Assembly (NCBI GenBank): GCA_023389575.1
Contig: JAEWEG010000022.1
Coordinates: forward strand, 51,009-115,008
DNA: 64,000 nt
Direction: 5' to 3'
Origin: Chloroflexota bacterium
Lineage (GTDB): Bacteria; Chloroflexota; Chloroflexia; Thermomicrobiales; UBA6265
The stretch's first letter is position 1; the number at the start of each line of letters is the position of its first letter. This document shows positions 24,054-32,639 of the stretch, piece by piece. The position numbers were made by a program, and so were the translations under genes. The notes beneath the pieces were generated by a model. The model did no database searches. It was not told the origin of the DNA and saw nothing but the letters and a program-made list of their open reading frames with translations.

Positions 24054-24716
24054 ATGTCAAACCGGATCAGAATCTCGAAGGGAACGCGAGGCCAGGGCGA
24101 GCTGGACCACTTCCCGCGCCTGCTGGCCGAGCGGCTGTGCCTGAATTACGTCAATACCCTGGAAAAGCTGCTGAAAGACGGGCCAGCCGAGTTCCTGCCG
24201 GACTTCGCGGAACTGGCCCGTTGGGGACGGCACGTACGCGTACTCTCCGAAACGGAGGTGGAGCAGGCGCTCCAGTGGGCCGCCGCCTACCCCGTCGAGG
24301 CGGACGCCCTCTTTGATCGCGCGCACCTGTTGCGAAGCGCGCTCACCAGGCTCTTCACCGCAATCGCCGATGGGGAGTCACCGTCCGAGGACGACCTCGC
24401 CATCCTTGAGTCCGAGCACCACCTGGCCGCGCCATCCCTTCGACTGCGACCTCAGGGCGAGCAATTCGCCTGGCAATGGAGCGATCGAGACCGGCCAGTC
24501 GACCGTCTCCTGTGGGAAGTCAGCGACTCCGCGGTGCGCGTCCTGACCTCGGACGACCTGAGCCGGATCAAGGTGTGTCCCGGCGCCAACGACTGCGGCA
24601 GCCTCTTCTACGACACCAGCCGCAACGGAACCCGCCGCTGGTGCAGCATGGAAGGCTGCGGCAGCCGCGTGAAAATGCGCCGCCACTACGCCCGCCAAAC
24701 CGCTCACACGACCTGA
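24054..24716 (+). CDS. ABATE domain / CGNR zinc-finger transcriptional regulator
   Basis: 220 residues. The N-terminal two-thirds is an ABATE domain (ERLCLNYVNTLEK near the start, RAHLLRSALTRLFTAIADGE in the middle), thought to bind a ligand. The C-terminus is a CGNR-type treble zinc finger with Cys175, Cys181, Cys197 and Cys202 (CPGANDCGSLFYDTSRNGTR, then RWCSMEGCGSR). It is divergent from the MFS transporter and starts 33 bp after the palindrome, so it probably regulates the transporter and itself. Confidence 0.88.
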   Translation: MSNRIRISKGTRGQGELDHFPRLLAERLCLNYVNTLEKLLKDGPAEFLPDFAELARWGRHVRVLSETEVEQALQWAAAYPVEADALFDRAHLLRSALTRLFTAIADGESPSEDDLAILESEHHLAAPSLRLRPQGEQFAWQWSDRDRPVDRLLWEVSDSAVRVLTSDDLSRIKVCPGANDCGSLFYDTSRNGTRRWCSMEGCGSRVKMRRHYARQTAHTT

Positions 24717-25158
24717 CTGACCCGCTGATGTGCGCAATCCTGGCCTTAAATGGCGGGCTTTTCCGCGTTCGATGCGTTCACCATGTGTACAGGGCGCGAC
24801 ACGTCTCACCACTCGCCCATGCACCAGTACGGGAATCCCATCGGGAGCCTGCCCGCTCTCGCCCCGCCGTTCTAATGTTCATGCGTACGGGCGGACAACC
24901 TTCCGGTCCGCTCCAGGGTCCGCCCCACTACCGCGCTCCGCGATTATTCGCGGTAGTTCCGCGCTAAATTACCAGCCAAACCCCTCGCCGTTCCGGGAGG
25001 AAACGCCTCAACACCCGATTTACCCAATTTGCGAATTATCGCGGACGAAAACACACCATCCCTCGAACCGCCATCAGCCCCCTTCCCAGGCGTCCGAAAA
25101 CGGGGCACACTCATCGGGCCAACCACCAGCCACCAACGCGCCACCACAGGGAGCACCC
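24717..25158. other. intergenic region before the enolase-superfamily gene
   Basis: About 440 bases. The open frame that extends the following gene upstream through here has random composition and no ribosome binding site. CTACCGCG (24928-24935) pairs with CGCGGTAG (24949-24956), and a nested CCGCG/CGCGG hairpin lies inside it; this could be an attenuator or operator. No gene seen. Confidence 0.4.
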
Positions 25159-26289
25159 ATGAAGATCACCGCCCTCGAAGTCGTTCGCGCCGGGGTCAAC
25201 CATCGCGGCGACTGGCTCTTTGTCAGGCTCGTCACCGACGACGGCCTCACCGGCATTGGCGAGGCCTCTCACGGTGGCGGGGCCGGCCGGGACGACATCG
25301 TCACCGCCATTCTCCGAACCCAGTGCGCCCCAGCCCTCGTCGGCCGCGATCCGCGTGCCGTGGTCGCCGCCACCGCCGCCATCTGGCCGTTCGGCACCGG
25401 TCGCGCCGGAACCACCGCCGTATCCGCCTGCGAACAGGCGCTGTGGGACCTCGCCTCCCAGTCCGCGAACCTCCCACTCCACCAGATGCTCGGCGGCCCC
25501 GCCCGCGCCAAAATCCCGCTCTACGCCAACATCAACCGCGCCGTCACCGACCGCTCGCCAGTTGGGTTCGCCGCGAAAGCGTCCGCCGCCGTCGCCGAAG
25601 GCTTCCGCGCCGTCAAGCTCGCCCCCTTCGACGGCATGAACCAGCGCCGCGTCCACGACCCCGACCAGCGACAGCGCATGAAGACCGGTCTCGAATGCGT
25701 CGCCGCCGTCCGCGACGCGATTGGGCCCGATGTCGAACTCTTCGTCGATTGCCACAGCCACTTCGACGTCGCCACCGCCATCGAGGTCGCCAACGAACTA
25801 CGTCGCCTTGGCATCACTTGGTTCGAGGAGCCCCTCCCCAGCGAGGACATCGACGGGCTCCAGCGACTCCGCGCCCACGTGCCGGACCTGCAACTCATCG
25901 GCGGCGAGGAGCTGTTCGGCGTCGAAGCCTTCTGGCCATATATCGCTTCCGGCGTCTGGGACCTCATCATGCCGGATATCAAGCACTGCGGGGGCGTCTC
26001 CGAACTGATCGCCATCTCCCGGCTTGCCCACGCTCGCGGCATCTCCGTCTCGCCGCACAACCCTAGCGGGCCGGTCGCGATGGCCGTCAGCGCCCAGGTC
26101 GCGGCCGCCATGCCCGAGCTGCGCTTCCTCGAACACGCCTGGGGCGAGGTTCCCTGGCGCGCCAGCCTGCTCACCCCCGCCGAACGCATCGAGAACGGTC
26201 ACTACATCCTGCCAACCGGCCCTGGCATCGGCGTCACGCTCAACGAGGATGTCCTCGCCCAGCACCAGCAGTTCAGCCCGGCCTTCTAG
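25159..26289 (+). CDS. mandelate racemase/muconate lactonizing enzyme family protein
   Basis: 376 residues of the enolase superfamily, starting at the ATG at 25159 after GGGAG. Landmarks: the N-terminal capping domain (DDGLTGIGEASHGGG), FRAVKLAPFDG (Lys at the base position), metal ligands in FVDCHSHF, WFEEPLPSED and GGEELFG, and SPHNPSGPVA supplying the catalytic His. The pattern suggests a sugar-acid (galactonate- or gluconate-like) dehydratase or a cycloisomerase. An oxidoreductase of the Gfo/Idh/MocA family follows, consistent with sugar-derivative catabolism. Confidence 0.88.
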   Translation: MKITALEVVRAGVNHRGDWLFVRLVTDDGLTGIGEASHGGGAGRDDIVTAILRTQCAPALVGRDPRAVVAATAAIWPFGTGRAGTTAVSACEQALWDLASQSANLPLHQMLGGPARAKIPLYANINRAVTDRSPVGFAAKASAAVAEGFRAVKLAPFDGMNQRRVHDPDQRQRMKTGLECVAAVRDAIGPDVELFVDCHSHFDVATAIEVANELRRLGITWFEEPLPSEDIDGLQRLRAHVPDLQLIGGEELFGVEAFWPYIASGVWDLIMPDIKHCGGVSELIAISRLAHARGISVSPHNPSGPVAMAVSAQVAAAMPELRFLEHAWGEVPWRASLLTPAERIENGHYILPTGPGIGVTLNEDVLAQHQQFSPAF

Positions 26290-26382
26290 CGTCCCGCGGG
26301 CGTTCGTCACCGGGCCCAGCGATGGCCGAATCGTTTACCATCGTGAATCGAACGGCTCACGCGCCAGACTGGAGCGAACCCC

Positions 26383-27276
26383 ATGGTCTCAATCGGAATC
26401 GTCGGATCGGACAACTCCCACGCACTCGCCTACGGCACGCTCGTCAATGTCGAGAAGATCGCGGGGGACAACGCCCGCGTCGTCGCCATCTGGGGCCAGG
26501 AGCCCGAGCGAACGGCCGAGGTCGCGAAGGCCGCCCACATCGAGCACATCGCCGCCACGCCGGAAGACATGCTCGGAAGCGTCGATGTCGTCTTCGTCGA
26601 GGACCGCCACGGAGGCCTCCACGCCGAGCATGCCATCCCCTTCCTCGAGCGCGGCATCCCGGTTTTCGTGGACAAACCGCTCGCCCTGACGCTGGAGGAT
26701 TGCGGCCGCATCATCAGCGTCGCCAACGAGAACAACGCCTGGCTCACCTCGTTCTCTTCCCTGCGCACGGCGGATACCACCACCGTCTTGAAGGACAGGG
26801 CGGCCCTCATCGGCGACATCCGCTCCGCCCAGTTCGCCGGTCCCTGCGATTTCGAAAGCATCTACGGCGGGCCCTACTTCTACGGCACCCACACCGTCGA
26901 AATCGCCCTCCGCCTCGTCGGCGAGGATGTCCGCACTGTCAGCGCCATGCGCTCTGGTCCCATGGCCGCCGTCAACCTTGTCTGGGAAAGCGGCACGCTC
27001 GGCACCATCTCCTACGTCGGCGATGCGCAATACCACTTCCACGCCACGCTCTTCGGCACCCAGGGCATGGTCAGCGGCGAAATCCTCGCCAACCACGACG
27101 GCTATCGCGTCTCGGCCAAACTGATCCTCGACGCCATCGACCGCAAGGAACGGCCCCACACCGACGAGGAACTCGTCCGCCCGATCGCCATCGTCCACGC
27201 CATCGAGCAGTCGCTGGCCGACGACGGCGCCACCATCGAGGTCGAACCACTCATCGAACAGGCCCTCAAGGGCTGA
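26383..27276 (+). CDS. Gfo/Idh/MocA family NAD(P)-dependent oxidoreductase
   Basis: 297 residues, slightly short for the family. The N-terminal Rossmann start is VSIGIVGSDNSHALAYGTLVN, a variant of the usual GxGxxG. GIPVFVDKPLALTLEDCGRI gives the (E/D)KP motif near the nicotinamide. GPYFYGTHTVEIAL corresponds to the DxxxH-like helix of the catalytic half. It probably oxidises a sugar, polyol or sugar acid together with the upstream enolase-superfamily enzyme (94-bp gap, same strand). Confidence 0.85.
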   Translation: MVSIGIVGSDNSHALAYGTLVNVEKIAGDNARVVAIWGQEPERTAEVAKAAHIEHIAATPEDMLGSVDVVFVEDRHGGLHAEHAIPFLERGIPVFVDKPLALTLEDCGRIISVANENNAWLTSFSSLRTADTTTVLKDRAALIGDIRSAQFAGPCDFESIYGGPYFYGTHTVEIALRLVGEDVRTVSAMRSGPMAAVNLVWESGTLGTISYVGDAQYHFHATLFGTQGMVSGEILANHDGYRVSAKLILDAIDRKERPHTDEELVRPIAIVHAIEQSLADDGATIEVEPLIEQALKG

Positions 27277-27411
27277 TCGAGAGCCCGCCGATTGCTCAGC
27301 GCCGGAAATCGTACGGGCGGACCTGTCGAACCCTGAAAAGACCGCCTTGTCCTGGCTCCTCTGGTTCGCCTGTTGTCCGCCCTGTTCCACGCGCCCCCAC
27401 CAGCGCTTTCC

Positions 27412-27440
27412 TTGACAACGGTCGCTTCAGATTGGATAGT
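27412..27440 (+). promoter_or_regulatory. sigma-70-type promoter of the cysteine module
   Basis: TTGACA (27412-27417), a 17-base spacer, then GATAGT (27435-27440), about 40 bases before the CysM start. This is one of the best promoter matches in the window. Confidence 0.6.
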
Positions 27441-27481
27441 CTCGTATCGAAATGCCCGGCCGCGCGAGGGACTAGCGACCA

Positions 27482-28459
27482 ATGCCGAACGTCTCCACCA
27501 CCCAACCGACCATCCCCGGCATCGTGACCGATCTCGACTCGGTGGCGGTCGTTCGCGCCATCGGCAACACCCCCCTGCTGCGGCTCAATCGCCTCGCCGC
27601 CGACGCCGGCCTTGACCCCACGGTGGAGATCTGGCTGAAGGCCGAATGGACCAATCCCGGCGGCTCGGTCAAGGACCGGCCCGCCCTTGGGATCGTCCGC
27701 GCCGCCCTCGCCAGCGGCGAACTCCAGCGCGGCAAGGTGCTGATCGACTCCACCTCAGGCAACACCGGCATCGCCTACGCTATGCTCGGCGCCGCCATCG
27801 GCTTCCCGGTCGAACTGGTCGTGCCCGGCAGCGCCTCGATCGAACGCAAGCAGATCCTCGCCGCCTACGGCGCCACCGTCATCGAAAGCGACCCCTACGC
27901 CGGGTCCGACGGCGCCATCCGCCACGTCCGCGAGCTCGTGGCGGCCAACCCTGACCGCTACGTCTTCGCCGACCAGTACGGCCACGAGGCCAACCCGGCC
28001 GCCCACTTCGCCACGACCGGCCCCGAACTCTGGGAACAGACGGAGGGGCGCATCACCCACTTCGTCGCCGGGCTCGGCACCACCGGCACCCTGATGGGAG
28101 CCGGCCGCTACCTGAAACAACGCAACTCCAGCGTGCAACTCGTCGGGGTGCAGCCGCTCGATCCATTCCACGGCATCGAGGGACTCAAGCACCTCGATAC
28201 CGCCATCGTCCCGCCGATCTACGACTCCACCCTGCCCGACCAGCACATCGGGATCGACACCGGCGACGCTTACGACCACACCCGCTCCCTCGCTCGCCTC
28301 GAAGGCATCTTCGCCGGGACATCGACAGGCGCGGCCCTCGCCGCCGCGCTCCGGGTCGGCGTCAGCGCCACGAAGGCGGGAGAACCCGCCGTCATCGTCG
28401 CCATCGCGCCGGATAACGGCAGCAAGTACCTCTCGACCGCCCTTTGGGACATCGACTAG
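27482..28459 (+). CDS. cysM: CysM-like cysteine synthase (PLP-dependent)
   Basis: 325 residues of the cysteine synthase/cystathionine beta-synthase fold. NPGGSVKDRPALGIV carries the PLP Lys64, STSGNTGIAYAMLGAAIGFPV the substrate Asn/phosphate loop, GLGTTGTLMGAGRYLK the cofactor-phosphate loop. The next two genes encode a ThiS/MoaD-like sulfur carrier and a JAMM protease. This matches the actinobacterial CysM-CysO-Mec+ pathway, where O-phosphoserine is sulfhydrylated by a protein thiocarboxylate. I infer that activity from context. The start has GAGGG about eleven bases upstream. Confidence 0.88.
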   Translation: MPNVSTTQPTIPGIVTDLDSVAVVRAIGNTPLLRLNRLAADAGLDPTVEIWLKAEWTNPGGSVKDRPALGIVRAALASGELQRGKVLIDSTSGNTGIAYAMLGAAIGFPVELVVPGSASIERKQILAAYGATVIESDPYAGSDGAIRHVRELVAANPDRYVFADQYGHEANPAAHFATTGPELWEQTEGRITHFVAGLGTTGTLMGAGRYLKQRNSSVQLVGVQPLDPFHGIEGLKHLDTAIVPPIYDSTLPDQHIGIDTGDAYDHTRSLARLEGIFAGTSTGAALAAALRVGVSATKAGEPAVIVAIAPDNGSKYLSTALWDID

Positions 28460-28495
28460 CACGGCCACGCGGCCAGCACGAAAGGACCATCACCC

Positions 28496-28786
28496 ATGAC
28501 ACAGACCGGAACCGTCAACGTCCTCATCCCCACCCCGCTCCGCACCTACACCGGCGGCGAAGCCCGCGTCGAAGCGGCGGGCGCATCGGTCGGCGAAGTC
28601 CTCGCCGATCTCAACACCCGCTACCCCGGCCTCAACGACCGCCTCAGCGAGTCCGATGGCGAGATCCGCCGCTTCGTTAACGTCTTCGTCAATGGCGAGA
28701 ACGTCCGCAAGCTCCAGGGTGCGGCCACGCCGGTCAACCCCGGCGACGAGATCGGCGTGATTCCGGCGATGGCGGGCGGCCAGTGA
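28496..28786 (+). CDS. cysO: CysO/MoaD/ThiS-like sulfur carrier protein with GGQ terminus
   Basis: 96 residues, ubiquitin-like beta-grasp fold. It begins NVLIPTPLRTYTGGEARVEA and ends GDEIGVIPAMAGGQ. Active sulfur carriers end in Gly-Gly, which is adenylated and converted to a thiocarboxylate. Here one extra Gln follows GG, so a protease must expose the tail first. The stop overlaps the GTG of the JAMM protease gene, giving tight coupling with the likely processing enzyme. AAAGGA lies before the ATG. The partner synthase is immediately upstream. Confidence 0.88.
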   Translation: MTQTGTVNVLIPTPLRTYTGGEARVEAAGASVGEVLADLNTRYPGLNDRLSESDGEIRRFVNVFVNGENVRKLQGAATPVNPGDEIGVIPAMAGGQ

Positions 28787-29193
28787 CGGAGGCCACCGAA
28801 ACGCTCGTCCTGCCCGAGTCCGCCCGCGTGGAGATCATCGACCACGCGCGAGACCACACGCCGCGCGAATGCTGCGGCATCATCGGGGGCCGGGACGGCC
28901 AGGTGACGGAGGTCCACCGGCTCACCAACGTCGAACCGGGCAACACGCGCTACCTGTTCGACGACGAGGAGTTCTTCAAGCTCTACTGGGAGCTTGAGAA
29001 CCGGGGCGAGTCGCTCCTGGCCGTCTACCACTCCCACCCGGCCACCGTCGCCTACCCGTCGAAGACGGATGTGAAGTTCGCGTTCTGGCCGGAGGCCGTG
29101 TACGTGATCTGCTCGCTCGAACACGAGGATGCCCCGGTCATCCGCGGGTTCCGCATCGTCGACGGCGAAATCACCGAAGTTACCATCGCCTGA
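28783..29193 (+). CDS. mec: JAMM/MPN metalloprotease (Mec+-like)
   Basis: 136 residues of the MPN/JAB1 family. The zinc motif HSHPATVAYPSKTD fits HxHx7SxxD exactly, and an upstream Glu lies in PRECCGIIGG. In Mycobacterium the Mec+ enzyme hydrolyses the CysO-cysteine adduct to release cysteine. In Wolinella a related protease trims an extra residue after the carrier's GG. This enzyme could do either or both. The GTG start at 28783 overlaps the carrier gene's stop, and a hairpin terminator follows. Confidence 0.88.
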   Translation: MTEATETLVLPESARVEIIDHARDHTPRECCGIIGGRDGQVTEVHRLTNVEPGNTRYLFDDEEFFKLYWELENRGESLLAVYHSHPATVAYPSKTDVKFAFWPEAVYVICSLEHEDAPVIRGFRIVDGEITEVTIA

Positions 29194-29213
29194 TCCTGAC
29201 CCCGGCGCAACGA

Positions 29214-29247
29214 CAAGAGGCCTCCCGGCGAACCGGAAGGCCTCTTG
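29214..29247. terminator. bidirectional terminator
   Basis: A 15-bp stem with one mismatch (CAAGAGGCCTCCCGG at 29214-29228 and 29233-29247) around CGAA, between the convergent JAMM protease and rhodanese-MoeB genes. Confidence 0.7.
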
Positions 29248-29260
29248 CGCGTGTGTGGCG

Positions 29261-30445
29261 TTATGCGGAGGCGGCCGCCAGCGATGGCACCGCGCAGGAG
29301 ATGTCGGTGTACGTGATCGCGTCGAGCGACTCGATGCTCGACGTACCGCAGACCGGGCATTCCGGATCCTTGTGCAGCTTCATCTCGCGGAATGTGGCGT
29401 CGAGTGCGTCGTACAGCATCAGGCGGCCGGTGAGCGGGGTTCCGATCCCGGCCACCAGCTTGATCGCCTCGGTCGCCTGCAACAGCCCGATGGTTCCCGG
29501 AAGCACGCCCAGCACACCGGCCTCGGCGCAGTTCGGCGCGAGGTCGGGCGGGGGCGGATCGGGGAAGAGGCAGCGATAGCAGGGCCCGTTGGCCGAATCG
29601 AAGACCGTTACCTGGCCCTCGAACCGGAAGATGCTGCCGTGGACGTTCGGCTTCTCGAGGATCACGCAGGCGTCGTTGACGAGATAGCGGGTCGCGAAGT
29701 TGTCGGCCCCGTCCACGATCACGTCGTAGTCCTTGAAGATCTGGAGCGCGTTCTCCTTGGTCAGGCGCACCTCGTGGCCCACCACCTTCACGTCCGGGTT
29801 GAGCGCGGTGATCGCCTGTCGCGCCGATTCCACCTTCGGCATGCCGATCCGCTCGGTGGAGTGGATCACCTGCCGCTGGAGGTTCGAATCATCGACCACG
29901 TCATCATCGATGATGCCAAGCGTCCCAACCCCGGCCGCCGCCAGGTACAACGCGGCCGGTGAACCGAGACCGCCCGCCCCGATGAGCAGCACCTTGGCAT
30001 CGAGCAGCTTCTGCTGTCCCTTCTCGCCGATCTCCGGGATCAGCAGGTGGCGGGAATAGCGTCGCTGCTGCTCGGGAGTGAACTGGAACGGCGTCTCCCA
30101 GGGCAGCCCGGCCGACTTCCACGCGCCAAAGCCACCGATCATGGAGACGACGTTAGTGTAGCCAAGCTCGTGCAGGGATTCGGTGGCGAACGCCGACCGC
30201 GCCCCACCGGCGCAGTACAGCACGATCGGTTCGTCCCGGTCGCGCACCGTGTCCTCGATCCGCGACTCCAGGAACCCGCGCGGAATCGCCGTCGCACCAG
30301 GCACGACGCCTTGGGCCACTTCGTCCGGCTCGCGCACGTCGATCGCGTGGGCACCGCCCGCGATCAGGTCCTGAGCCTCGGCCGCGTCGACTTCCCGAAT
30401 CCGGGATTTCACCTGGGCGAGAAGGTCACGATATGTTGTCGCCAT
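29261..30445 (-). CDS. rhodanese-MoeB/ThiF adenylyltransferase fusion (MoeZ-like, N-terminal rhodanese)
   Basis: 394 residues from the ATG at 30445, preceded by AAGGAG. Residues about 1-115 are a rhodanese domain with active Cys78 (VLYCAGGARSA). The rest is an E1-like adenylyltransferase with VLLIGAGGLGSPAALYLAAAG, the Arg-containing SNLQRQVIHS, and zinc pairs in CYRC and CPVC. Such enzymes adenylate a carrier's Gly-Gly end and deliver sulfur, making the thiocarboxylate. In actinobacterial MoeZ the rhodanese is C-terminal; here it comes first. It faces the CysM-CysO-JAMM genes and is the obvious activating enzyme for that carrier. Confidence 0.88.
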   Translation of the reverse strand: MATTYRDLLAQVKSRIREVDAAEAQDLIAGGAHAIDVREPDEVAQGVVPGATAIPRGFLESRIEDTVRDRDEPIVLYCAGGARSAFATESLHELGYTNVVSMIGGFGAWKSAGLPWETPFQFTPEQQRRYSRHLLIPEIGEKGQQKLLDAKVLLIGAGGLGSPAALYLAAAGVGTLGIIDDDVVDDSNLQRQVIHSTERIGMPKVESARQAITALNPDVKVVGHEVRLTKENALQIFKDYDVIVDGADNFATRYLVNDACVILEKPNVHGSIFRFEGQVTVFDSANGPCYRCLFPDPPPPDLAPNCAEAGVLGVLPGTIGLLQATEAIKLVAGIGTPLTGRLMLYDALDATFREMKLHKDPECPVCGTSSIESLDAITYTDISCAVPSLAAASA

Positions 30446-30706
30446 CGACGTCTGCTCCTTCATGTCTCATGGGTCAGCACCACCTCGCGAATCGTTCAGC
30501 GTGGATGGCGCGGCAATGCATCGAGTATGGAGGAGCGACTTCTGGAACGCAACTGGCGATTCCGGTAGCCGGTATCCGAAGGGAAGTGACGGGCCAGAGT
30601 GCCTTTCGAAGTTCCGGGAAGGGCGCGGTATCCTTGTCCGCTTTCGGAAGCTGTGGCTGGCCGCACCCCCGTGGGCCAGGCGGGCTTCATGTGGAAAGGA
30701 CACTGG

Positions 30707-31636
30707 ATGAACCGTGCCGCCCCTGCACAGCCTCCCTGGCGAGTGGTGCTGTGCACCAATATCCCGTTCATCCCCCCACTGATCCGATCCAGCCTGGAGG
30801 ATCTCGGTCACAGGCTGGAGGCGGTGGTCACGACTCCCGGTCCCAGGACCCGCCGAAGCCACGACTATCTTGAGGTCGTGGCCAACGTTTCACCAGGCAT
30901 CGACACCATTGTTACGAACCGCATGAGCCGGCTGGCGCCGCTTCTCACACCATTCGAGCCCGACCTGATGATTGTGGCGGGATTCCCGTGGCTGTTCCCT
31001 CCCGAGGTGATCGCCCTGCCTCCACGAGGCGCCGTCAATGTGCACCCGTCACTTCTCCCTCGGCACCGTGGGCCGTATCCGATTGAGTGGGCGTTTCGCG
31101 ACGGCGATACCCAGACTGGTCTGACGCTCCACGAACTCGGCGCGGAGTTCGATACCGGGGCGATCCTCAGCCAGCTTGTGATACCGATCGAGGATGACGA
31201 TGACAACGCTTCGATCATCGCCCGCCTGATCGAAAACATACCGGACCTGATTCGGGATGGCCTCACACGCATCTCAAGCGGAAGTCCAGGCACACCCCAG
31301 GAAGAGGGACAGGCAACCGAAGCGCGGCTCTTCGAGGAGGACTATCGATTCATCGACTGGACCCAACCAGCGAGGACGATTCACAACCAGGTGCGGAGCT
31401 GGACTGGATTCCGTGGGGTCGACGCGGGCGCTATAGGCACGGTCGATGGCACCCAACGCATCATTCTAAGAACCCGCCTGGCGCCTGCCAGCGACACGAG
31501 TGATGCCACCCCTGGGACCCTGCTCGCCGAGGGGAATGGGGAGCTGCTGGTGCAATGTGGCGACGGCCCGCTCACCGTTACGGAGTGGATCGTCCTGGAC
31601 GACGGGACGGGCGCCACCAGCACCGGTACGAAATAG
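30707..31636 (+). CDS. methionyl-tRNA formyltransferase-like protein
   Basis: 309 residues from the ATG at 30707 (AAAGGA upstream). The formyltransferase fold shows the catalytic triad Asn/His/Asp in AVNVHPSLLPRHRGPYPIEW and GAEFDTGAIL. The C-terminal domain (FIDWTQPARTIHNQVRSWTG, then TVDGTQRIILRTRLAP) resembles Fmt. Genome-essential fmt normally sits beside def; here it stands alone, so it may be a second copy acting on a sugar amine or another substrate. A 41-base stretch of its coding region is repeated in inverted orientation 240 bp downstream. Confidence 0.82.
   Translation: MNRAAPAQPPWRVVLCTNIPFIPPLIRSSLEDLGHRLEAVVTTPGPRTRRSHDYLEVVANVSPGIDTIVTNRMSRLAPLLTPFEPDLMIVAGFPWLFPPEVIALPPRGAVNVHPSLLPRHRGPYPIEWAFRDGDTQTGLTLHELGAEFDTGAILSQLVIPIEDDDDNASIIARLIENIPDLIRDGLTRISSGSPGTPQEEGQATEARLFEEDYRFIDWTQPARTIHNQVRSWTGFRGVDAGAIGTVDGTQRIILRTRLAPASDTSDATPGTLLAEGNGELLVQCGDGPLTVTEWIVLDDGTGATSTGTK
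31437..31477 (+). repeat. 41-bp inverted repeat, left copy (inside formyltransferase)
   Basis: Identical over 41 bases to the reverse complement of 31714-31754. Because this copy encodes the expected C-terminal residues of the formyltransferase (GTVDGTQRIILRTR), it is probably the donor. Sequence similarity stops abruptly on both sides. Confidence 0.9.
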
Positions 31637-31696
31637 CCCGGTGACCGGTCGATTCGTCGCCCTGTCACTTGCCAGGGGAAGAGGGGCCAGAGCGAC

Positions 31697-32455
31697 TCAG
31701 CGGAAGATGCCGCGCGGGTTCTTAGAATGATGCGTTGGGTGCCATCGACCGTGCAACCCCTCCTCTTGGGCCCTCGCCAGCGCCAGCAGCATCAGGCTCT
31801 GGGTCTTGCAGGTCTTGAGCGCGATTCCGCTCCAGCCCAGCTCGCGCGCCTGGCTGATCGAGTCGAGACTGGTGAGCCCCTCGTCAAGTACCACCGGAAT
31901 CCTCACCGAGACCTCCGCCAGCGATGGGGCTCCCGGGCCGAGGTGGCGTGGCACCGGCTGCTCCAGGGCGTCGAGCGTCTCCCATGCCCCGGCGTCACCA
32001 GCTTCGATCCCGTCGAGCAATGCCTTGATGTACTCCACCGACGGTGCCTGCTCGTTGAGATCGGCGAAGATGTGCACCTGGCCATCCTGCCGTACCGACC
32101 GGGCCACCTGGAACACGGAGATCACGCGGTTGATGTCCCAGTCGAGGTCCTGGCCCTTGAGCTTGACCTTGAACGACCAGACGCCGTCCGTCCGGATCCA
32201 GTCCTCCAGCGGCGGGATCACGCCGTCCCTCGCGTCGCCCGCGGTGAGAGGATCGGCCGTGCCGACGGTGTGCGAGATCGGCACCCGCGCCACCGGTTCC
32301 CGTCGCAGGTAGTCGCCCGGATACTTCCCGGCGACATCCGGGCCGAGCACCCGCGAAAGGTCCCAGCCCAGATCGTCCGCGCCCAGCAGGTGGTAGCTAC
32401 TGGCGCCATGCAGATTCCCGTAGGCGTCGTGCAGCGCGGCATCCATCGCCGGGTT
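31697..32455 (-). pseudogene. enolase-superfamily enzyme, truncated at both ends
   Basis: The homologous part runs from NPAMDAALHDAYGNLHG (about 32455) to LLALARAQEEGLHG. It contains FKVKLKGQD (KxK), IFADLNEQAP, LEQPVP, VVLDEGL and GIALKTCKTQS: the barrel half of a muconate cycloisomerase or dipeptide epimerase-like enzyme. The N-terminal capping domain is missing; upstream codons on this strand are antisense to a sugar-kinase fragment. The last ~18 residues (RWHPTHHSKNPRGIFR) come from the inverted copy of formyltransferase DNA. Catalytic residues survive, but the folded enzyme should not. Confidence 0.75.
31714..31754 (-). repeat. 41-bp inverted repeat, right copy (end of broken enolase-superfamily gene)
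   Basis: Exact reverse complement of 31437-31477. It replaces the natural 3' end of the enolase-superfamily gene, supplying the codons for the final residues before a stop. It looks like a templated fold-back insertion. Confidence 0.9.
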
Positions 32456-32456
32456 C

Positions 32457-32639
32457 GGCGATCTTCTTTTCGACGCCATCCGGGCCGAGGTCCGCCAGCG
32501 TGCCCTGTGGGACGCGCTGGACGGCGTGCCGATCGTGCCCTCCACGCTGGGCGACGACGCCGGAACCGTAGGCGCGGCCGCCCTCTTCCTCGACCAACTC
32601 GACATCGCCGAACTGCTGAGCGATGCCATAACCGCATGA
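32457..32639 (+). pseudogene. 3' fragment of a ROK family sugar kinase/regulator
   Basis: Sixty codons ending at TGA read GDLLFDAIRAEVRQRALWDA, then LDGVPIVPSTLGDDAGTVGAAALFL. This matches the extreme C-terminus of ROK proteins (glucokinase-like). Nothing of the remaining ~240 residues is present upstream; the frame instead abuts the truncated enolase-superfamily gene at about 32455. It is a clean relic of a rearrangement or deletion junction. Confidence 0.75.

Noticed and set aside
24730..25158. N-terminal extension of the mandelate racemase-like frame
   Set aside because: The extension is unlike any enolase-superfamily N-terminus, and the ATG at 25159 has a good ribosome binding site and the normal start MKITALEV.
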